A stretch of 64,000 nucleotides of DNA from Plantago major (lineage: Eukaryota > Streptophyta > Magnoliopsida > Lamiales > Plantaginaceae): the NCBI GenBank assembly GCA_026545765.1, contig CM048840.1, positions 54,436,580-54,500,579 of the forward strand, written 5' to 3'. The notes beneath the pieces were generated by a model. That model was not told where the DNA came from. It ran no database searches and was given only the letters and a program-made list of their open reading frames with translations. The position numbers were made by a program, and so were the translations under genes. The first letter of the stretch is position 1; each line of letters begins with the position of its first letter. Positions 55,908 through 64,000 of the stretch are shown piece after piece.

Positions 55908-57346
55908 ATGTCCAGATCAAGTATTACATCGTCATTCATCAGAGCATCCTTTAATTGTTGCAAAGTGAGATGTTGTGATGAGATTTCTTCTTCGGCAACC
56001 TTAGACGTAGTTGCTTCTCCAGCAACTACAGGGTTTTTATGTCCCCCCCCCCCCCCGAACTTCTTCCACATTCTCTAGCAAGAATGGATCCATGCTGAAC
56101 ATATCGGCTTCTTCAGCAGTTAGCTTGAGAGATGCATCATCACTCCTGTCAGTAGGAGTGGTATCTTCAGCACTATGGAGGGATTTCTAAACGAAAGCAT
56201 TGGTATCTCCAGCACTATGGAGTTGTATCTGAACATCTCCAGTGGTATCTATAGCACTGGGTTCAGCTATCTGAGAGTCTAAGTTTACAATGTATGGCCT
56301 TCGCAAATTGCCTTCTTCTTATTTGTAGAACTCGATTTCTTTTTAGTCGCAACTGATGTCTCAGATTCCTCCACTTTCCTCTTCTTGTTACTTTTCTTGG
56401 CCTCTTTAGCTTTTGCCAAACTTCTTCATCTTGCGATCATACTCATAGTGCCTGAGTAGGTCGTTGTTGGCAATGTCTTCTTTGTCTCTGAGCTCCAAAC
56501 CAAGCTTGTCTAGTAGATAGCAGATCTTCAATCCAAAGCTAACTGAAGCCTTTGGTTCAGCTAGTCCATCAACTATTTTTTGCTCAAAGCTTTGAAGTTT
56601 GTCAACAAACTTCATGTTGGCATACTTTCCCCAATTGATGGGGTTTTCCAGCCTTTCTTCTTGTGTGCTGAGAAGAAGCATCATCATCCACCTCTCCATG
56701 CTGATTTGGTCAGCTCCACCTTGGCAGGAGTCAAAACTCCTATGGAGTATATGTGTCAATATATCCCATTGCTCCACAAGGTGTTTTCTTCTAATGTCAG
56801 CATGGATGAATTTCAGCGTGACATCTTCAACAACATGAATGCTGATGAGTAAGTAGAGATTTTCAACTCCTTTTCTCATCTCAACATCATTAGTGTCTAT
56901 CTCATAATTCTCACCTTGGGTAGGCTGCCCAAAGTGGTTGATAAACGACTTAAAGTCAAGGTTAATTTCAACTCCTTCAACTTTGGTCTTGATGAGCACT
57001 TATTCAGTGCCATCAACAACTCTGCTAGTGTTCTGGAGTTATTGTAGAACTCCAAAACATCCACAGTGGATACACCACTTGGCTGAGCAGAACAGAACTC
57101 CTTGATCTTTGCCTTTTCAAGCAAGTCAAGAGTTAGTTTAACATCTACTGGGCTCGTTGTAGCTCCCAACATGTATTCGTCGATTAGGGTTCCTCCCCAC
57201 AACATTCTTGAGTCAGGATTCCAATTTGCAAAATTGAAGTCCCCTTCAAGTCTCTTATTCGTCACAACTAGAACTGGAATTTGCTTTTCAACAGTTCCAG
57301 CTGTAGGGACTTGGGATTTCCGTGTCCGTGATCTCTTGAGTGCCAT
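55908..57346 (-). pseudogene. Extra copia gene, 5' part (copy C2)
   Basis: On the minus strand it starts at 57346 with MALKRSRTRKSQVPTAGTVE, then VVTNKRLEGDFNFANWNPDS, RMLWGGTLIDEYMLGATTSP and VSTVDVLEFYNNSRTLAE. After a frameshift near 56995: LDFKSFINHFGQPTQGENYE, MRKGVENLYLLISIHVVEDV, RKHLVEQWDILTHILHRSFD, QISMERWMMMLLLSTQEERL, MKFVDKLQSFEQKIVDGLAE, SFGLKICYLLDKLGLELRDK. This copy keeps the segment that copy B lost at 33345. It is cut at 55908 by the Athila LTR. A run of 14 C at 56043-56056 lies inside. Confidence 0.75.
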
Positions 57347-58114
57347 CTCTTTAAATAGTATGAGTGTTTGAAAGAGATTAGAATATAATTCATTTAAGTG
57401 ATTCTTTGCAAAAAAAACTTAGCAAAAATCTCAGAGTTTACCGAGAAGATTTGCAGAGAAAGTTTAAGCTTTTTGTTATTTCTATGCTTGTAAAAATGTG
57501 AGTTTAGCGAAAGTATTTTCTTTTGCAAAAAACTGCTTTATATAGCAATGCAAATACATAGATACAAATCGATTTTGTATATACATTAGGCGTGGTGAAA
57601 AAGTGGTTTTATATTTGATGCGAGGGCCATGTTCGGGTTACAAGGCGGGTAGTTGGGACGCATCTTACCCGTTGAATGTTGATCGCCACATATTATAATG
57701 GTTTAGATTGCTTTCAAAGAATGATCACAATCAACACATGTAATCGTGCCCAATTAATGCATTTTGGCTAATAGCTAGCTTAGTCTCTTTTGATTCTCCA
57801 AAGAATATGTAACTAAGGGACAAACCGATATCGAGCTTATTAATTAAGCCGCTCAACTGCTTGAATACAAAACACAAGAAAGTAGTTGACTTCTGACACA
57901 TAGTACCAGTTGTCTTACTTTTCTTCTTTTGTGTTCCCCCTTACTTAGTGACCTCTTGATATCTAAATACCCAGTTCAGATATGTATAAAACCATTTGCA
58001 CGCTTAGCCTTGATATCTAAGTACTTGTCTCGATATCTCTTTCTTTCAAGTACCTTTATTTTCGTAAAGCCTTTTTCCACTCTTTCGTCGACCGAGTTCC
58101 GCCTCGCCACTAAT
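57347..58114 (-). other. Leader between RNase H and the extra ORF (copy C2)
   Basis: It has hairpins at 57958-57983 and 58012-58037 (arms GATATC) and a conserved block near 57720-57760. The TATA box lies at 57539-57544. Confidence 0.55.
57539..57544 (-). promoter_or_regulatory. Putative internal promoter TATA box (copy C2)
   Basis: On the minus strand CTATATAAAG lies about 195 bp before the ATG of the extra ORF, as in copies A and B. Confidence 0.5.
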
Positions 58115-58447
58115 TTAGCACTTTGGCAATTCCATTAACCCAAGACTATGTCTTAAGGTCATGAATCTGCTTTCTTGTAGAGGTTTTGTAAATATATCAT
58201 CAAGTTGGTCTTTTGTACCAATCTTTAGTATCTCAATATTGCCTTTTTCAACATGATCTCTAATGAAGTGGTGTCTAACATCAATGTGCCTTGTACTTGC
58301 ATGAAACTTAGTATTCTGAGTTATAGCAATAGCACTTGTTTTGTCACAGAAAATGGGAGTTTTCTCTTCGTTGATCTCATAGTCTCTGAGTTGTTGTTGT
58401 ATCCACAAGATTTGTGAAGCCCAACACCCAACATCAATATACTCTGC
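58115..58447 (-). pseudogene. pol: copia RNase H, C-terminal part (copy C2)
   Basis: On the minus strand LWIQQQLRDYEINEEKTPIF, CDKTSAIAITQNTKFHASTR, HIDVRHHFIRDHVEKGNIEI, DIFTKPLQESRFMTLRHSLG, ending MELPKC and stop. The upstream part (EYIDVGCWASQ) is reached by the Athila LTR that starts at 58448, which cuts the element. Confidence 0.9.
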
Positions 58448-59818
58448 TGATGTGTCAAATCAAAGTTCTAAATTTATTTAAAGCCAAGAGTTAATCCTCA
58501 ATACTACGAAAACCTATAGTGTAGTGGAGTTAACCCCGAGGTCGGTCTCGAAGGACTTAACTAGGCCGAGTCTTGTTTACGAATAAAAGTAACAATATGA
58601 AAAGCAGTCAATGTTTGTTTGCTTCGGCAGCGAGACGATATACTAAAGTAAATAACTACTTGCAATGCTAGAAACAGAATTGACAGTAACGAGATTAAGA
58701 TATGAATGGGGAAAATTATGGAGTGGCAACGTCAACAAGCTAGCTAGCAGGATATATGTGATTCACGTGATCGACTACGCAAGTTGTCACGCACTTGAGT
58801 TCAAAAACGAATAGCACTAGTGAAGGCGGTTCACTAGACTACAATTAATTTGACTAACCTACTATCACTGTTTGCAACTAACTGTTAAACCAAGCAAGAC
58901 GAAAGACATTTTGGCGTATTGATTAAATACTTAATCTAATAGTGATTTTGTCTAGAGGATTATCAAACGTGATAGCAAGAATATTAATTAATCTAAAAAG
59001 TACAAGTAGTCGAATTCCGATGCACTTCGAATCACATAAACCCTAGCTAGCATGCATTGAATCAGTCACCACCCCATAATAGGGGTGTTTAGCTACTCAT
59101 GACAGGCGAAACACAATCATACTAGCAATAAACATAATCTCAAGCACAAAACAAAGATTCGAGAAGATTGATACAATTTTACCCTTTGTTGTCACAAACC
59201 CTAGGTAGAAATTGAAGAACGAAAACGAATTGATGTCAAAGCTGTGTAGATAATCTCTTAATCAATGTTAATCTTCAAATTACAAGGTAAAAGGGTTCAA
59301 TTACCTCGAAATCGGGTAATTGCTCTGAAAACTAGGTCTAGCTTTTAACAATACAATGAATATGAAAAGTGATTATGTCTTGTTCTAAGTAATAGAAAGG
59401 AGAAAAACTAGGTTTGGGTGAATTAGGAAACAAATCGCGTAAAGAACGGCAAATCTAAAACTGGCATTGCCAGTTGGAATGCGTCGCCAGTTTGGTTACA
59501 GTGCACCACTGGCGTCGCCAGTCTCGGAGTGGAAATTACAATGTTTCCCTTCGATGCCGTTTGACTCCAATTCTTGATATTTTGGCCTTCCCGCTCCACT
59601 TCTAGCATCCACACGAGGCATTAGAACTCCAAATCTTGTAGATGCATATAAAATACACCATTTTGCCTTCAATTAGCGCGGTTTAGCCAAATATCTACAA
59701 AACACACGAAGAACAAAACAAGTAAAAATATTCATGGAAAACTAAATAAAACTATACTCAAGGATGACAAAAAGACAGTAAAAAAGACCAAATGGGACGG
59801 TCTAAAACCGACTCATCA
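58448..59818 (-). mobile_element. 3' LTR of Athila-like element E (minus orientation)
   Basis: It starts TGATGTGTCAAATC and ends GACTCATCA, followed by the complement of the purine tract (AGTTTGGGGAGTTTG type). Length 1371 bp. It contains the ATGAGTAGCTAA motif (59089-59100, minus) and, at 59460-59530, repeats of a palindrome CTGGCGTCGCCAG in the place where the other LTRs have CTCGCCGCGGCGA. Confidence 0.85.
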
Positions 59819-61131
59819 AACTCCCCAAACCGAACCCTTGCTTGTCCTCAAGCAACAGACTTTCTAAAAACCTAGAAAAAACAAAAAACACATAGACACA
59901 AAATAAAGTCTAGCTCCCAAGCTAACAAGTCTACAATTGCAAGTAACAAGCCCAAGAAATGCAGAAGCTTTGACATCACACTGACATTCACAAGATAATG
60001 TACACAAGTTCAAAAAGTTCGTTTCCAAAGTAAATAGAACTTAAGTCTAAACCAGCAGTCCCTCACAAGTGGATCCTATGCATCTATTCTCTCACACTCC
60101 TGGAAGTGTCCAGTAGGGGCAATCACCAAGAATATAAAGAGGTAAGGAAGGTGACTCACGCCAAAGATGCCTCAAATACCCCATGCAATGTACTCAATCG
60201 CTAAGTCGAAGGGACTTTTTCATAGCTCAGTAACAATCAAATGAGACCCATCAAAGGGCAATCGTTCTCTCTTTTTTCAATATATATTTTTTTTTCATTT
60301 TTTGCACACTCTTTTTTGCAGTCTTACATTTGACCCATATGCTTATATATTTTTTTATGTCTCAATTTTTTGGTAGTGTCTGTTTTACCGAAAGTCCACA
60401 CTTTTGTGCGTGCTGGTTTGGTGTACACGCCATCAACCCTCACAGACATATATCTTTTAAAGGCCACGCCGGTATATAGGTAGTATCTGAAACATGCCCA
60501 ACACGACTAACGGTGGTAACTAGTACCATAGATCCACTCCGAGACTTATTTTATTTATTTTTTTATTTTTGAGAGAACGAAAAACCTGAACACTGTCTTT
60601 ATCAATACAAGTAGGGCACATAAACCTCTTCCCCAAACCTGGACTTGGAACAGGTTTGGCATAAGCATATAAGAATATAAAACATGTCGTTCGTCATACT
60701 TAACTTATACAGAGTACACATGAGAATGATGAGGCGCAAACAAGGGAGTTTGCACTTCCCGAATTAAATCACATAGGCACCGGTACAATATTTTTTCATC
60801 GGCTACGGTTTACTCACAGGCTTTTTGGACTACAGAATTAGAACAAACTTTCTATTTACAACAGAAACGAACTTAGCAAACTTAAACTTGCAAACTGCTA
60901 ATAGTCAAGGATCAATCAAAGCAAAAGCATTAAACAGGTTTAGTACATGCAATAGATACTCGACTTGGGAGACAGACTTAGACTCAAGTGACAGAATAAG
61001 AAATACAAGATAAAGTACGAAATATAGAGAAAACAAAAAGAAGGTAGTACCAGGCGACCCCTCCCCAAACCTCGACTAGAGATGGTCCCCAACGAATAAG
61101 CTAAAAAGAATAGAATCGAAAAAAAAAGGTA
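59819..61131 (-). mobile_element. Athila 3' internal spacer (element E)
   Basis: The purine tract is at 59819-59832. Blocks at 60060-60110 and 60380-60550 match 2220-2290 and 2570-2710. No coding frame is recognised. A 62-codon frame at 60825-61013 is not supported. Confidence 0.7.
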
Positions 61132-62402
61132 CTACCCGGAAAAAATGGAAAAGCTAGTCATCTCCATCGTCACTCTCTGGTCGGTGGGAATATCCAATTT
61201 GCCATCCGGCATGTCATCATGCCAGCCCTGCATATCCTGATGCCATCCGCACATGTCGGTATGCCAGCCATGCATCTCGTCAGATCGAAATGGCCCACCG
61301 TGAAAGTGTCTGCTAGCACGCATAAGCTCGCATCAGCGGTGAGTCGAGTGTATCGCTGTCGGAAAGCAGACTAGGTCTCTATATATCTCTCTGTTGCGCG
61401 GCTATAGTGTCCAGATGCCCGGAGTACTGTGTCTCATACCTCGTAAAGCGACTATTGAGATAGCCCTGTAGACTCTGAAAATCGAGGACATCTGCACCTT
61501 GGGATTATGTACCAGCTGCTGGATGCGCAGGACTCGCGGATTCCACGGGGGGTGTATCAACTTCAGCCGATGCCTAGTGTTCCATCTTCTCCTTGAGAGC
61601 TTTATAGGCCTTGTCATAAGCCAATCACATTCGCCTGAGGGAGTCGGGGTACACGGTCCATGCCATCCGAGATGCGATCGAACGCCAGCCTTCCTTGCAT
61701 ATAGCGTTGATCATGCAAGGAAAATGAGTCATCCAACCTTGTTGACTCTTCCGCACCAAGAATTCGTCAGAGGATCGCTCCTGTGTCTACCATTCGATGG
61801 GTTAGAATCGCAGTGTGCATAGTCCAGCCTCGTGGCCTCTAACGTACTCATCATTCTTCTTTGGCAGATGTAACAAAACATTTCCAAAGCACCAGCTCTT
61901 CTCTTCAAGTTCTTCAGAATCTTCCAACGACCTTCCTTAGGGAACTCGGCATAGTCATGGGTCAGGGCAGCGGCAACACTGTTAGGAATGGGTTCGAACC
62001 GGTTTGTGATGTGCGTGAATACATCTTGGTCATCGGGACCCGGGCTCGGCAGTTGAGGAATTCTAAGATGGCAGCCGGGCTGAAGACAACCTCTTTACCC
62101 CGCACGTGAACCCTATGCTCATCCGTATCCTGAAAGTTGATGTAGAACTCTCGGACCAAGTCCTAGTCGTACCCTGGGTAGTTCCTATTCACCCCAAGCC
62201 AGTCATTGTGTGCTAGGCGGCCGTACAATTCGTACGTGGTCCCTGCTCGAGGGTTTCCCCATCGATCTCACGCCGCCAAAAGACTCTTTTATCCGCTTAA
62301 ACTCATGTCATCAAGAGCACCCATGGAGGGCTTATAAGCGGCTCTAAAGGAGGATCTAGTCTCTGTGCGTGGGCGTTTCCCTCCTCTAGTGCGTGCAGAC
62401 AT
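61132..62402 (-). pseudogene. Env-like ORF with PF20167-type domain (element E)
   Basis: On the minus strand the ORF begins at ATG 62402 (MSARTRGGKRPRTETRSSFR). The conserved block VREFYINFQDTDEHRVHVRG, KEVVFSPAAILEFLN (62160-62030) is the hallmark of the putative plant transposon protein domain (PF20167), found in the env-like ORF of Athila elements. Weaker matches continue to 61400. The tail at 61300-61200 has a seven-residue repeat, M-x-G-W-H-x-D, three times. Several stops and shifts interrupt it. Its position just before the 3' LTR spacer fits the Athila order. Confidence 0.7.
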
Positions 62403-63413
62403 AGTTATCTGAAGATCAAAAACAGAGGAAACCGGAACAAAGAGAGTGGCAGGTAAGTGGACTACGTGTTAGTGGGAATAATTCAGGCCTTAGCATATGC
62501 GATAATAGTGTAAACCATAATGCGAGAACATCTCAACTCAACATTGGCAAATAGGCAGAGAGCAGTAGTTAGCTATTAGAACGCAATGGTAGCAGTGGCC
62601 AAACGATTCCAAGTTAGCTCAGAAACACAAAGAATAAGTGACCCTTACTACTAGAAAACTCAAACCAACTCAAATCGACCATCAAAATCCAACCATCATA
62701 CCCAATTCACAAATCACATATTGCATGGGAACCGACAAAATTGGCAACAATCACTACTTAGAACATGCTCAATGATCAACAAGTACTAAGATAATATCAT
62801 AAGAAAGCTCAGTTTCAGCAAAAAATCGAAAATCCCCAAATTGCAAAAGTTAGGGTTCTTGAGATTTTACCTTGGATTCGGATAATGAATGGATGATATG
62901 AGTCGTTGATACCAAAAACATGCCCTAGATGATGCAAGCTTCGAGATGTGTGGCGGAGTTCGAAGAGTGGAGGAGAAAAGGGGAGGATGGAGATTTTTGG
63001 CAAGGTTTCGGTTATGGAAGAAGAGAGGAGAGGAAGAGCGGAGAAGGAGAGGTAAGGAGGAGAGACGTAAAGAAAAAAAGGGGGGGGTTATAGGAAACAA
63101 ACTAGCGTCGCCAGTTTACACCAGTTAGTTTATATAAACTAATCAAGGCCGCCATTAGTTTCAGAAACTAATCAAGGCCGCCAGCTTTTTTTACCCTTTT
63201 TTTATTTTTTTATTATTTTTTTATGGAACGAACGTGAATGCAACTACTTTATGAGAGAAAGACGTGAATGTAATGCAAGATATCTAAAAAACAAGTAAAG
63301 CCCGGGTTGCCTCCCGAGAAGTGCTTGTTTTGTCTCTAGCTCGACTTTCGCACTCTAGTTGACACGATGACTAAACTTCCCTTGCTTGAACTTCTTTTGC
63401 TCATTCTGAGAGA
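62403..63413 (-). other. Non-coding spacer, no RT or integrase
   Basis: This stretch holds none of the RT, RNase H or integrase motifs expected between protease and env-like ORF. At 63110-63190 an 18-base word (AAACTAATCAAGGCCGCC) occurs twice next to GCGTCGCCAG palindromes. A purine-rich run is at 63000-63090. Confidence 0.6.
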
Positions 63414-64000
63414 TTACATAGAGGTCCCACAAAACTGCGAATACTCCTTCCGAATAAAATCCTTAGGGAGGTAGTCTAATGCCTTCACTATTCCGACTCG
63501 ACCATTCACCTCATAAGTCGCTGTGCGCCTAAACACACTGATGTCCATTTTAGAGGCGAGTAAAAATGGCCACCCAAGTAAGACTGTATCGGGTGCCTCC
63601 TTCTGTTCTACTCGAATGTCTTTCAAGACAACAAAATTCGTGAGGATCGTCTCCCATTCAGCTGATCAACATCCCATGCGAGTCCAACAGGCCTCCTATG
63701 CGACCCATCCGCCATCAATAGGCGAGCTTTCATCTCCTCTAGTCTCGTGAACCTACATCCTTTGAAGAGGTTGTACGGGATAGTGCTAACGGTAGCTCCG
63801 GTATCCAAGGTTTCTATGACCTTAGAGGTGCCCATCCCCACTATAATATTAAAGCTCTTTTTACCTAGGGGGTACTCTGTTCCATTCTCCGTGCCCTCTT
63901 CTTCCTTGGCCGAAATGCGACTTGCTCCTACCTCCGGAGTGCTCACCATATGCGCAGAATCCTCGTCTGCTACAGAAATCAAATCCTGATCCACAATATA
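63414..64000 (-). pseudogene. pol: Retroelement aspartic protease (element E), cut by window end
   Basis: On the minus strand the frame enters from beyond 64000 and reads VIETLDTGATVSTIPYNLF with the D-T-G-A active site, then ARLLMADGSHRRPVGLAWDV. After a one-base shift near 63625 it reads VEQKEAPDTVLLGWPFLLAS, the LLGWPFLL hydrophobic motif that closes the fold. It ends at a stop at 63414 with no RT after it. The upstream part is Glu-rich and probably the end of gag. D-T-G-A differs from the L-D-L-G-A-S form usual in Athila. Confidence 0.75.

Noticed and set aside
62815..63128. Overlapping ORFs on both strands rich in Arg/Glu or Leu/Pro
   Set aside because: A purine-rich run gives open frames on both strands, and there is no domain or conservation with other copies.

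Overview
The window looks like nuclear DNA of a dicot-like flowering plant, dominated by transposable elements. The evidence is Ty1/copia and Athila-type Ty3/gypsy LTR retrotransposons, a Mutator-like element (MULE) carrying a plant mobile domain gene, a solo LTR with its target duplication, and one intact host gene, an MBS1-like small C2H2 zinc-finger protein at 10852-11202. I cannot name the species from the sequence. No rRNA, tRNA, CRISPR or bacterial gene was recognised.

Layout. 1-2966: pieces of two Athila-type LTRs plus a 3' internal spacer. 2967-6940: a decayed MULE with a deleted mudrA (+) and a multi-exon PB1-like/plant-mobile-domain gene (-). 7300-10650: a higher-order tandem array of GC-rich palindromic repeats in AT-rich spacer, possibly inside an inverted-repeat element. 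10650-15690: the MBS1-like gene followed by degenerate tandem copies of its own 3' flank. 15690-24612: copia copy A (+; LTR, gag, protease, integrase, RT, RNase H, start of an extra ORF). 24613-26729: copia copy F (-), joined to A in inverted orientation. 26730-28694: Athila LTR fragment and AT-rich DNA. 28695-42662: copia copy B (+), with an intact 5' LTR, a gag-to-RT deletion, a very long extra gene and a rearranged 3' LTR. 42824-49775: copia copy C1 (-). 49776-55907: 5'-truncated Athila element D (+) with RT, RNase H, integrase and LTR. 55908-58447: copia copy C2 (-). 58448-64000: Athila-like element E (-), with LTR, env-like ORF and a protease but no RT or integrase before its env-like ORF.

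The most interesting system is the extra gene of this copia family, between RNase H and the 3' LTR. It has a putative internal TATA box 180-195 bp upstream of its ATG in three copies. Just upstream of that lies a cluster of small stem-loops whose stems differ between copies but still pair. Its middle consists of short exons separated by GT-AG introns of about 75-90 bp. Every intron is phase 0, exons tend to end in an S-E-P-type tail, and the same exon/intron layout is found in two independent copies (B and C1). One of these introns in copy B has taken in a 2.2-kb solo LTR flanked by a perfect TTACT duplication. Together these suggest a retrotransposon gene expressed from its own promoter as a spliced mRNA. 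All copies in this window are broken, so function is inferred from conserved structure.
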